The notes under the pieces: generated by a model
Told to the model about the DNA's origin: nothing
What the model saw: only the letters and a program-made list of their open reading frames with translations
Databases searched by the model: none
Shown: one piece after another, positions 52,589 to 61,269 of the stretch
How positions within the stretch are numbered: position 1 is the stretch's first letter
How the letters are laid out: each line of letters opens with the position of its first letter
Program-made: the position numbers and the translations under genes
Source: Pasteurella sp049941595
GTDB taxonomy: Bacteria; Pseudomonadota; Gammaproteobacteria; Enterobacterales; Pasteurellaceae
Length of the DNA stretch: 64,000 nucleotides
Direction of reading: 5' to 3'
Assembly (NCBI GenBank): GCA_049941595.1
Contig: JBNFNA010000005.1
Location: 255,724 to 319,723, forward strand

Positions 52589-55500
52589 CTACTCTGTTGC
52601 GCCAAATCCTCTCAAGCCAACCACGTGAACGTGCTCCTGGTTGCCTGCAATTTTACGCACCAACTTATAGGTTGTGCCTTTTTCTGGGCTGATATTTTCA
52701 GGTGCCGCAATAAGCAATTGCATATCTAAACGCTCACACAACTCAAACAAGGTTGAAATGGATTTCGCATCTAAACGGGCTGCTTCGTCTAAGAATAGCA
52801 AGCGACAAGGCACAATATCTTTACCACGGATACGGCGGGATTCTTCTTCCCAACTTTGTACCACCATTAGCAAGATTGACATACCTGTACCAATCGCCTC
52901 ACCTGTTGATAATGCGCCACTTTCTGCGCGCAACCAACCATCTGCACCACGATATACTTCCACCTCAAGATCGAGATAATTACGATAATCGAGCAATTCT
53001 TCACCAATGGTTTGTGCGGTACGCTGCCCCATATCAATATGCGGATTCAAACGTTGATAAAGTTTCGCAATGGCTTCTGAGAAGGTCATTCGATTATCAG
53101 TGAAGAGATCTTGATAGTCTTCTTGTGTACCCGATAACGCATCTAGCAACATTGCGTGAGTGTCACGAATATTCACCACTAAACGCACCGATTTTACCTG
53201 CCCAAACGCAATGTTTTGTAATCCCTGGTTCAACATACGAATACGGTTTTGTTCACGTTGAATGGTTTTACGCATAATGTTCGCCACACTTTCAGAGCTG
53301 ATCGCCAATTTTTGCTCACGGCGTGTCAATTCATCGGTTAAGCGAGAAAGCTCAATTTCCATTTGCTCAATTGCATCAATTGGATCATCTGTTTTAATGA
53401 TGTCTTGGCGAATACGCTGACGTAAATGTTGGTACACCGCAATAAAGAAGTGCACTTTGTTTTCTGGCTTACGGTTATCTTCTGATAAACGTAGGCTATC
53501 GCGTAAATATTCATTGTCAGCCACGGCAGTACGTAATGCCCCCAACGCTTTATCCGACATTGAACGCAATTCATCTGCAGATAAGTAAGCAAACTCACGG
53601 CGATTTAAGCGTTTTTCCACATCACTACCACGAGATAAACGCATCACCACACACCAGCTCACTTTTGCTGCAACCACTAATTCACGTTGTGTTTTGTAGT
53701 CACGTTCTGCTTTACGAATGCGTGCTGCTAAGCCATTTGCTTCACTTTCAATTAAGGTTAATTGTTTTTCCACTTGTGAACGACGGGTACGGCTCGTTGA
53801 TAATAATTGATGCAATTCATCGCGGCGTTGTCTCGCTCGTTCTTCAGCACCTTCATCGGCTCTCACGCCTAACTCACCCACCTCTTGCAACAACTCTTGC
53901 AACATTTGGTTCTTATTGTTGAATGAGGTTTGTAGCTCAATATATACACGGTTGTAACTACCATATTGTGCTTGTTTTTGACGTAACTGTTCACGTTGAA
54001 GTTCACGCTGTTGTTGCATTTCTTCTAATCGTGCACGCAATTGTTCATTTAATTCTGAAGTTTCAGATTGAACACGTTCTTCATAAGCAAAATGTGGTTT
54101 ACGTTGCACCACATCGGCCAACGCAAATAAACGTTGTTGAACTTGTTTTTGTTGAGAAATGGCTTGCTCATAATCCGCTTTTAAGCGTTCATAATTTTCA
54201 GGATCGCTTTGTAAAGTATTCGCAATCGGTTCTAATTGTGACAACGTAGCGCCGTATTGGCGAATAAATAACTCATCTTGCTCTGCAATATCTAATTGCT
54301 CACGACATTCTTCAATACGCTCAATTAAACTTTCATCCGCTAACAACGCTAACTGAGGCAAAATCTTATTCAACAACTGCATTTTCTCTTTTGCACTGTC
54401 TAATTGAATACGTAATTGTTGTTCAGTTGTGCTGAAGTTATTTAATTCACGCTCAATTTCATTACGTTGCTGACCAATTTCCGCCATTAATTCTTCTGGG
54501 TTTGGCTGGAATGCTAACGCAAGGTGTAAACCCACGAATTGGCTGAAATGTTCGTGTAAACGTTGACATTTTTGTACATCAAATGCACGTTGTGCGTATT
54601 GCTCTGCAACTTCATCTCGTTGTACTTGTAATTCTTCTAAATATTTCTCACGTGCAGCACGTCCAAATAATGGAGTTTCAGGGAATTTTGAGTAACGTAA
54701 TTCACGTTCAGACACCTGAACCACCACACCGTGCGCCAGTTCTTGAGCAGACAGAACACTGTCATCAAATGCCGCTGGGTCGCCCTCAATTAAATAGAGA
54801 TCATCTGGGCAATCTTCTAACTGTTCTAATTGTGCTTTAACGGTTTCTAAATCACGTACCACAATAGCGTGGCGTGCCGGGCCATAAAGAGCGGAGAAAT
54901 AAGGCGCATCTTCAATTGGTACATCATCATAAAGCTCCGAAAGTAACACACCGCCAAAACGTTCTGCTAATACATTCAAACGAGCATCTTCTGAACCGTC
55001 TGGTTGGCTTAAACGTGAAACTTGAGCTTCTAATTGTTGGCGTTTTTGTTCTAATTGATCACGTTCAATAGTCAATTCACGCTCTTTTACCAATTGCGCT
55101 TGCATAAAATTCATTACATCTTGGCTATCTGCAAACACTTGTCCGCTTTGTTCTTGTAAGCGTTCTAACGCAGATTGTGCAGTCAGCCAAGCTGGGGCTT
55201 TTTGTGCATTTTCGTTATAAAGTGCGGTCAATTGTTCACGTTTTTGACGTAATGTTGAGCGTTGTTCTACTTGCTCAGACAACTCTACGCTCACATCTTC
55301 CAATAACGCTTCTTGTTCTGCGTGATATTCTTCTAACTCATCTGCCGTCGCTAAATCTAAGTTTGCACGTTGATTAAAATCTTTTAATAAACGCACCGCA
55401 CTTTGTTGTTGTGCATAACGTTGTTCAAGCTCGTGTAACTTAGCACGCAATTGTGGTGTTTGTTGGGCTTGTACTTTTTGGCTTGGATATTCACGTAACA

Positions 55501-57076
55501 ATTCTTTTGCTTGCTCAAATGCCGCTGAACGTGGAATGTCACCAGCGACTTTACACACAAGTTGATAAGCTTTATCGAATTGAGTCTTTGCCGCCTCAGA
55601 AATTGACATTTTATGTTCAAGTTCAAGCACTTGATCTGTCAAACTTTCTGCGTGAGCTTCAAATTCTTCGTGATACGCATCAATATTTTTGACATTTAAA
55701 TCCGCTAAACCACATAAAGTTTTTGCTTTTTCAAGTGCTGCAATTGCTTGTTGATATTGCAATGCACGGGTTTGTTGCGCATCTAATGCTTGTTGATAAT
55801 CCGCTAATTGCGCGCGAATTTGATCCACTTCGTGCTCCGATTGCTCGACTTGCACTTGTGCTTCTTCTAAATGTTCATTTGCGGTTTCAACAACGATTTT
55901 TTGTTCTTCTAAACGCTCGACAATTTCTGCAACATCTTCTTGATAACGTGATATTTTTTCTTGATGACGTAATGCATTAAGCACTAAATTCAAATGATCA
56001 ACCGCACTTTGGTGATCCACTTCTAATGTTTTCTCATTTTCTGTGAGCTCTGCTAATTCGCGGCTTAACTCGACTAAACGTTGTTGAGAAAAACGTTGTT
56101 CTGCTTTGGCTTTGTACCAATCTTGGCGAAAACGAACCGCACTTTCAATGTTGCCACGACGTTCATTTGCATTACGCATATAATCTGAAGCCACATAATT
56201 GGTGGTTTCAGTAATTAAATGTTTGAATAAATCACGATCAGATTGGGTCACTTTGATCGCTTCTAAGGTCATACGGTTTTCACGCAATGCGCTTTCCATA
56301 TCTTGGAACGCTTTACGCACGCCTAAATTTTCTGGCAATAAATAGTCACGTAAAGAGCGGGTGATCGCACTTGAAATACCACCGTAAAGAGAAGCTTCAA
56401 TCAATTTATAGAATTTGCTACGGTCAGAAGACGAACGCAGACGTTTAGGAATAATCCCCAAGTCAAACATCATTCCGTGGTAATCCGTAATCGAATGATA
56501 TTGCTTAAACTGTGCACCCGCCTGCTCCATTTTGTCTTTTAATTCATTTAATGAAAGCACACGTGCTTGGCGTTCACCAACAATTTCCGTGAAAACCGCC
56601 GTTGGGTTTTCAGATAATGCTAAACCTTGAATAGAGAACGTTTTGATATCAACTTTTTTGTCACGCCCCGCCACTTGTTGTAGTCGTGCCCCAACAATAA
56701 CACGCTGATTGCGAGAGTTGATCGTATCTAGTGCAGCATAACACACACCTGGGCGTAACTTACCGTGCAAGCCTTTATCACGTGAGCCGCTGGTTGCGCC
56801 CGCTTCTGTGGTATTACGGAAATGTAATAAGGTTAAATCAGGAATTAATGCAGTCACAAAGCCTGCCATTGTGGTGGATTTACCCGCACCGTTACCACCT
56901 GAAAGTGTTGTCACTAATTCATCTAAATCAAAAGTACGCGCAAAAAAACCGTTCCAGTTAATTAAGGTTAATGAACGGAATTTACCACGTGGCACATTGT
57001 GAGCTTGGTTAAAAGCAGTTTGAGGAACAACAGACTCTGCTTGTTCGATGTTTTCAAGGGCTAATTCTTCAGACAT
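52589..57076 (-). CDS. mukB: Chromosome partition protein MukB (SMC-like ATPase)
   Basis: 1495 residues, slightly longer than the E. coli protein. The Walker A is SGGNGAGKST (about 59-68). Long coiled coils run at about 290-660 and 790-1120 around a hinge region (about 670-780). The ABC signature is ALSTGEAIGTG and Walker B is LLFLDEAARLD near residue 1410. With MukF and MukE it forms the bacterial condensin that compacts the nucleoid and separates chromosomes. It is the last gene of mukFEB and starts 5 bases after mukE. Confidence 0.97.
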   Translation of the reverse strand: MSEELALENIEQAESVVPQTAFNQAHNVPRGKFRSLTLINWNGFFARTFDLDELVTTLSGGNGAGKSTTMAGFVTALIPDLTLLHFRNTTEAGATSGSRDKGLHGKLRPGVCYAALDTINSRNQRVIVGARLQQVAGRDKKVDIKTFSIQGLALSENPTAVFTEIVGERQARVLSLNELKDKMEQAGAQFKQYHSITDYHGMMFDLGIIPKRLRSSSDRSKFYKLIEASLYGGISSAITRSLRDYLLPENLGVRKAFQDMESALRENRMTLEAIKVTQSDRDLFKHLITETTNYVASDYMRNANERRGNIESAVRFRQDWYKAKAEQRFSQQRLVELSRELAELTENEKTLEVDHQSAVDHLNLVLNALRHQEKISRYQEDVAEIVERLEEQKIVVETANEHLEEAQVQVEQSEHEVDQIRAQLADYQQALDAQQTRALQYQQAIAALEKAKTLCGLADLNVKNIDAYHEEFEAHAESLTDQVLELEHKMSISEAAKTQFDKAYQLVCKVAGDIPRSAAFEQAKELLREYPSQKVQAQQTPQLRAKLHELEQRYAQQQSAVRLLKDFNQRANLDLATADELEEYHAEQEALLEDVSVELSEQVEQRSTLRQKREQLTALYNENAQKAPAWLTAQSALERLQEQSGQVFADSQDVMNFMQAQLVKERELTIERDQLEQKRQQLEAQVSRLSQPDGSEDARLNVLAERFGGVLLSELYDDVPIEDAPYFSALYGPARHAIVVRDLETVKAQLEQLEDCPDDLYLIEGDPAAFDDSVLSAQELAHGVVVQVSERELRYSKFPETPLFGRAAREKYLEELQVQRDEVAEQYAQRAFDVQKCQRLHEHFSQFVGLHLALAFQPNPEELMAEIGQQRNEIERELNNFSTTEQQLRIQLDSAKEKMQLLNKILPQLALLADESLIERIEECREQLDIAEQDELFIRQYGATLSQLEPIANTLQSDPENYERLKADYEQAISQQKQVQQRLFALADVVQRKPHFAYEERVQSETSELNEQLRARLEEMQQQRELQREQLRQKQAQYGSYNRVYIELQTSFNNKNQMLQELLQEVGELGVRADEGAEERARQRRDELHQLLSTSRTRRSQVEKQLTLIESEANGLAARIRKAERDYKTQRELVVAAKVSWCVVMRLSRGSDVEKRLNRREFAYLSADELRSMSDKALGALRTAVADNEYLRDSLRLSEDNRKPENKVHFFIAVYQHLRQRIRQDIIKTDDPIDAIEQMEIELSRLTDELTRREQKLAISSESVANIMRKTIQREQNRIRMLNQGLQNIAFGQVKSVRLVVNIRDTHAMLLDALSGTQEDYQDLFTDNRMTFSEAIAKLYQRLNPHIDMGQRTAQTIGEELLDYRNYLDLEVEVYRGADGWLRAESGALSTGEAIGTGMSILLMVVQSWEEESRRIRGKDIVPCRLLFLDEAARLDAKSISTLFELCERLDMQLLIAAPENISPEKGTTYKLVRKIAGNQEHVHVVGLRGFGATE

Positions 57077-57081
57077 TCTCT

Positions 57082-57807
57082 TTATTCCTCATCATCTAAT
57101 TCATCTTCAATTTCTTCATTTTCGACCGCACTTTCTGCGTTAGCTTGGCGTTCCAATGCTAAAGATTCTGGTGTTGCGGCTTCCCCGTCACGAATTAAAC
57201 GTAATTGTGCTTCACGTGGGTCATCGCCTGAACGCACTTCCGCACCAAAACGGAATACCGATTCTGAAATCGTAAACTTACCGCTATTTTGCTCACCAAC
57301 GGTATGGATCATTCCTAGGCGGCGTAAACGGTTTAATGCCGCACGCACTTTTTCTGCTAATTTTTGTTTATCTAAGTCAGAACCTGAAGAACGTTGATTT
57401 ACCGCTTTTAAGAGTTTGTTTTCATCGGCCAAATTTAGTAATTCATCATACACTTCTTGCGTGCTGAAAATACCTTGCTGGGCCAAACGTTCAGGGCTTA
57501 AATAGAGATAACACAGTACTTTACCCACTAACATTTCAAGCTCAGTCAGCACAGAACGTGCGATCAGTGTCGTTGCTTTTGGACGTAAATAGAAGAAACC
57601 TTCTGGCGCACGAATCAGCTCCACATTATAACGGCGGTAAAACGTATCTAATTCACCTTGGAAATCCATTAAAAATGCGTGATTGTCTAATTGATCAAGA
57701 CTAATGTGTCTACCTGAACGCAATTGGCTATCCACAGCAGGAAATAGCGGATTTGCAATCGCTGCTGCCAATTTAATTGAAATGAGATCTTGAAGATTGT
57801 CTGTCAT
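57082..57807 (-). CDS. mukE: Chromosome partition protein MukE
   Basis: 241 residues, winged-helix fold (LNRLRRLGMIHTVG region), with an acidic C-terminal tail (EEIEDELDDEE). It bridges MukF and DNA or MukB in the condensin complex. 43 bases after mukF, 5 bases before mukB. An uptake sequence lies within its 3' end. Confidence 0.96.
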   Translation of the reverse strand: MTDNLQDLISIKLAAAIANPLFPAVDSQLRSGRHISLDQLDNHAFLMDFQGELDTFYRRYNVELIRAPEGFFYLRPKATTLIARSVLTELEMLVGKVLCYLYLSPERLAQQGIFSTQEVYDELLNLADENKLLKAVNQRSSGSDLDKQKLAEKVRAALNRLRRLGMIHTVGEQNSGKFTISESVFRFGAEVRSGDDPREAQLRLIRDGEAATPESLALERQANAESAVENEEIEDELDDEE

Positions 57808-57850
57808 TGTTTGTTCTCTATTTATAAAATTTCGCTAAAACTTACTGCAC

Positions 57851-59176
57851 TTATTTATACTCATCAATTGGATGAGCCTGCACTTCCGCACCACTTTGGT
57901 TGATTGGCTCCCAATGCGGATAAACACCACTAAAATCATCTTTTGCCAAACCTAAACGGACTGCTTGATCAACAATAATTCGTGCCACATCGAAATGTTT
58001 TGTGACAGGGTAATTTTCTAATTGTTCTTTTAACACTAAACTTAAATTAATTGGGCGGTTATGTTCTCGATAATCAATCAATAAGCCTTGCATATGTTCT
58101 ACGATTTGATCGTGTAAATCCGCAAGGGATTCATATTGTAATTCTTCTGGCAATTCACCTAAAGCATCTTCCTCCCGCAATGCTAACTCTTCATCACGTA
58201 AATCAATTAAACGCTCAGCTTGCGCTGTCCATAAGAACCAAGGCTGATCAAAATATTGATGGATAGAATTACGTAAGCGTTGTGAAAAGACACGATTTTT
58301 ATCCATATCAATTGCGGTACGAATAAATTTATGCACGTGACGATCGTAGCCAATCCACAAATCAATGGCTTGCTGACCCCAGCTGATAATCCGGTCGAGT
58401 TTTGATTGTAAATCGGTGATTAATTGTTCTACAAAATACAGATTTTCCTGACCGATCACACAATCTTGAATACGCAATAATTGTGCTTGTAATTTGTCCC
58501 CTGCTGCATTTAACGTATCTTGTAGCTCACGTAAATTGCCCGATGTTTCATCTAATAAACGCTCACAACTTGCGATTGCCGCTTGCCAATCTTTTGTTAA
58601 TAATTCTGCAATTTCTTCTTTAATGCTGTGCTGATTTTCGTCCATCACACGTTGAGATAAATCAATGCTGTCAAAAATCTCTGCCACAGAATACTTTAAG
58701 GGGGCGAACACATTACGACGCCAATGATGTTCATCGCCGCCTTCCTCTGCTGCTTCGGATGCTCGTTGAATTTCATCTGCCACAATCGAAAGTTGAACAG
58801 ATAAACGCAAGGCAGAAAACTCACGCTGGCGAATGTAGTAATCCGACACCCCCACACCCAATGGCGTTAAACGATAGATCGATAAACCTTCAGTAAATTC
58901 ACTACTAAAGCGGTTTAAAAAACGCTGTTTTACCAGTTCATTAATTGCATTGTTGGCACGTGTAGATATAGTTTCAGAGGACTGTTCAAAAGCACTCGAA
59001 ATATGGCGGAAAATATCGACTAAATCGGCCTCTAGCATCTCGCCATCAAGGCGTTCGTTATTATAAATCGCAATAGCCAATAAAAAGGCTAAACGCTCTG
59101 TCGATAAATTTAAAGAAAACTCACGCTCTCTTGCCCAAGAAACGAGCTCAGGAATTGTTTGTGATGTTTCAAGCAT
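57851..59176 (-). CDS. mukF: Chromosome partition protein MukF (kleisin)
   Basis: 441 residues. An N-terminal winged-helix dimerisation domain (about 1-115) is followed by a helical middle region and a C-terminal winged helix that binds the MukB head. It starts MLETSQTIPELVSWARE, as in E. coli. First gene of mukFEB. The intergenic region to the divergent ttcA is about 190 bases and should hold both promoters. Confidence 0.96.
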   Translation of the reverse strand: MLETSQTIPELVSWAREREFSLNLSTERLAFLLAIAIYNNERLDGEMLEADLVDIFRHISSAFEQSSETISTRANNAINELVKQRFLNRFSSEFTEGLSIYRLTPLGVGVSDYYIRQREFSALRLSVQLSIVADEIQRASEAAEEGGDEHHWRRNVFAPLKYSVAEIFDSIDLSQRVMDENQHSIKEEIAELLTKDWQAAIASCERLLDETSGNLRELQDTLNAAGDKLQAQLLRIQDCVIGQENLYFVEQLITDLQSKLDRIISWGQQAIDLWIGYDRHVHKFIRTAIDMDKNRVFSQRLRNSIHQYFDQPWFLWTAQAERLIDLRDEELALREEDALGELPEELQYESLADLHDQIVEHMQGLLIDYREHNRPINLSLVLKEQLENYPVTKHFDVARIIVDQAVRLGLAKDDFSGVYPHWEPINQSGAEVQAHPIDEYK

Positions 59177-59367
59177 TAAAAAAGTCTCACAACGGGGGTA
59201 AATTACGTAAAAAAATTTGGTTGATTATACAGGATTTTGTCCATTCTAACAGTGAAGAAATTCACAAAAAATCGACCGCTCTTTTCCTCATTTACGAATT
59301 TTTATTGGAAAAATCCAGATTAAGCCTTACTATACGCAGATTTTTTAACGAACAATGAATAAAGAGA

Positions 59368-60306
59368 ATGACAGAAACAACTCAACAAGATAAAAAACAT
59401 ACTTACAACTTTAATAAGTTGCAAAAACGCTTACGTCGCAATGTCGGCAACGCTATTGCTGATTTCAATATGATTGAAGATGGCGACAAAGTAATGGTTT
59501 GCCTTTCAGGCGGAAAAGATAGCTATACGCTGTTAGATATTTTATTAAATTTACGTTTAAATGCCCCGATCCATTTTGATATTGTGGCGGTTAACTTAGA
59601 TCAAAAACAACCAGGTTTCCCTGAGCATATTTTGCCTGAATATTTAGCAAGCATTGGTGTTGATTATAAAATCATTGAAGAAAACACCTACGGCATTGTG
59701 AAAGAAAAAATTCCTGAAGGCAAAACGACCTGTTCACTTTGTTCCCGTTTAAGACGTGGCATTTTATATCGCACGGCAACAGAATTAGGTGCAACCAAAA
59801 TTGCGTTAGGCCATCACCGCGATGATATGTTAGAAACATTGTTCTTAAATATGTTCTATGGCGGTAAATTAAAAAGTATGCCACCTAAATTAATTAGCGA
59901 TGACGGCAAACAAATTGTGATCCGCCCTCTTGCTTATTGTAAAGAAAAAGATATTGAAAAATATGCAGCTGTAAAACAATTCCCGATTATCCCTTGCAAC
60001 CTTTGCGGTTCGCAGCCGAATTTACAACGCCAAGTCGTCAAAGAAATGCTACAAAAATGGGATCGCCAATACCCAGGTAGAATTGAAACAATGTTTAGTG
60101 CAATGCAAAATATTGTGCCTTCTCATTTATGTGACACAACCCTGTTTAATTTTAAAGACATTAAGCGCGGTCAAATTTTAGAAAATATTGAAGGCGATAT
60201 TGCTTTTGATAAACCTGATTTCTCATCAACCGCTGTCATTGATGATGAAGAAGAGCAAAACGATTTTTCAAACAATGAAATGATCCAATTTAAACAAGTG
60301 CAATAA
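59368..60306 (+). CDS. ttcA: tRNA 2-thiocytidine(32) synthetase TtcA
   Basis: 312 residues. The PP-loop is SGGKDS (47-52). The iron-sulfur cluster cysteines are in CSLCSR (near 122-125) and CNLCGSQ (near 210-213). It thiolates cytidine 32 of some tRNAs using ATP. Divergent from mukFEB; msrA follows on the same strand after 74 bases. Confidence 0.97.
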   Translation: MTETTQQDKKHTYNFNKLQKRLRRNVGNAIADFNMIEDGDKVMVCLSGGKDSYTLLDILLNLRLNAPIHFDIVAVNLDQKQPGFPEHILPEYLASIGVDYKIIEENTYGIVKEKIPEGKTTCSLCSRLRRGILYRTATELGATKIALGHHRDDMLETLFLNMFYGGKLKSMPPKLISDDGKQIVIRPLAYCKEKDIEKYAAVKQFPIIPCNLCGSQPNLQRQVVKEMLQKWDRQYPGRIETMFSAMQNIVPSHLCDTTLFNFKDIKRGQILENIEGDIAFDKPDFSSTAVIDDEEEQNDFSNNEMIQFKQVQ

Positions 60307-60380
60307 CGCTAGGTTATTGTGTAAGAATAAAACAATTGGCACGACAAAATAAAAAAGAAAACCAACACGAAGGAGAATAT

Positions 60381-60905
60381 ATGACTCAACAAGCAATCTT
60401 TGCAGGTGGCTGTTTCTGGTGCGTCGAAGCAGTCTTCAATCAAATTAAAGGCGTGGAAAAAGCGACCTCTGGTTATATTAACGGCACCACGGAGCACCCA
60501 ACTTATAAAGAAGTGTGCACAGGTGAAACTGGCCACGCTGAAGCAGTTAAAGTTGAATTTGATGCATCAGTGATTAGTTATGAGAAATTATTAGAGATTT
60601 TCTTCTCTATTCATAATCCAACACAATTAAATCATCAAGGGGAAGATATTGGAACGCAATATCGTAGTGGCGTTTATTATTTAAACGATGAACAAAAACA
60701 GCTTGCAGAACAAAAAATCGCAGAATTACAACCGCACTTTTCAGAAAAAATTGTGACGGAAGTGCTTCCCGCAAAAACATTCTACTCTGCTGAAGAATAT
60801 CATCAAGGCTACCTTTTGCAAAACCCACAAAACACCTATTGTAACCTTGTCGCAACCCCTAAATTCTTAAAAGCAAAAGTAAAATTTGAAGAAATCTGGA
60901 AATAA
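60381..60905 (+). CDS. msrA: Peptide methionine sulfoxide reductase A
   Basis: 174 residues from the ATG at 60381, with AAGGAG seven bases upstream; the longer frame starting at 60336 is not favoured. The catalytic cysteine is in GGCFWC (C11). GEDIGTQYRSGVYY and YHQGYL are typical. It is the single-domain enzyme, without the MsrB and thioredoxin domains of the fused MsrAB also found in Haemophilus. It reduces the S-epimer of methionine sulfoxide. No signal peptide, so cytoplasmic. Confidence 0.96.
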   Translation: MTQQAIFAGGCFWCVEAVFNQIKGVEKATSGYINGTTEHPTYKEVCTGETGHAEAVKVEFDASVISYEKLLEIFFSIHNPTQLNHQGEDIGTQYRSGVYYLNDEQKQLAEQKIAELQPHFSEKIVTEVLPAKTFYSAEEYHQGYLLQNPQNTYCNLVATPKFLKAKVKFEEIWK

Positions 60906-60934
60906 ATAAGGTTATTTTGTTTTATATTTAACAG

Positions 60935-60969
60935 ACGCCGAAATTTAATTTAAATTTCGGCGTTTTTTT
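60935..60969 (+). terminator. Intrinsic terminator of msrA
   Basis: ACGCCGAAATTTAA pairs with TTAAATTTCGGCGT, followed by TTTTTT. Confidence 0.92.
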
Positions 60970-61269
60970 ATTTTCATTTTCTATAAAAATCTTACTTTAT
61001 TTACATTTTGTAAATATAAACAAAATAAATTTACAATCAAAAAACCAATAAATAAGTACGCAAATAAATAGAACCAAGCCAGTATTAGACTGTATTAAAA
61101 AGTTCATTTCTTAATGTGTAAAAGTTTGTAAAAGTCATTTTAACAATATCTGTTATAAGAGTATTTTATATACGTATTTTATTATTGAACATAAAATGAA
61201 ATAGTTATGTTCAAATAAAAAGCTAGCGATGTATAGGCATCAAATATAAGATATTTAAGAGGCTTTCGA
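60970..61269 (+). promoter_or_regulatory. AT-rich upstream region of the giant heptad-repeat gene
   Basis: About 300 bases, strongly AT-rich, without an open frame of note. It must contain the promoter; no convincing hexamer pair can be chosen. There is no homopolymer or short tandem repeat of the kind used for phase variation in Haemophilus. AGAGG at about 61257-61261 is a good ribosome-binding site for the ATG at 61270. Confidence 0.5.
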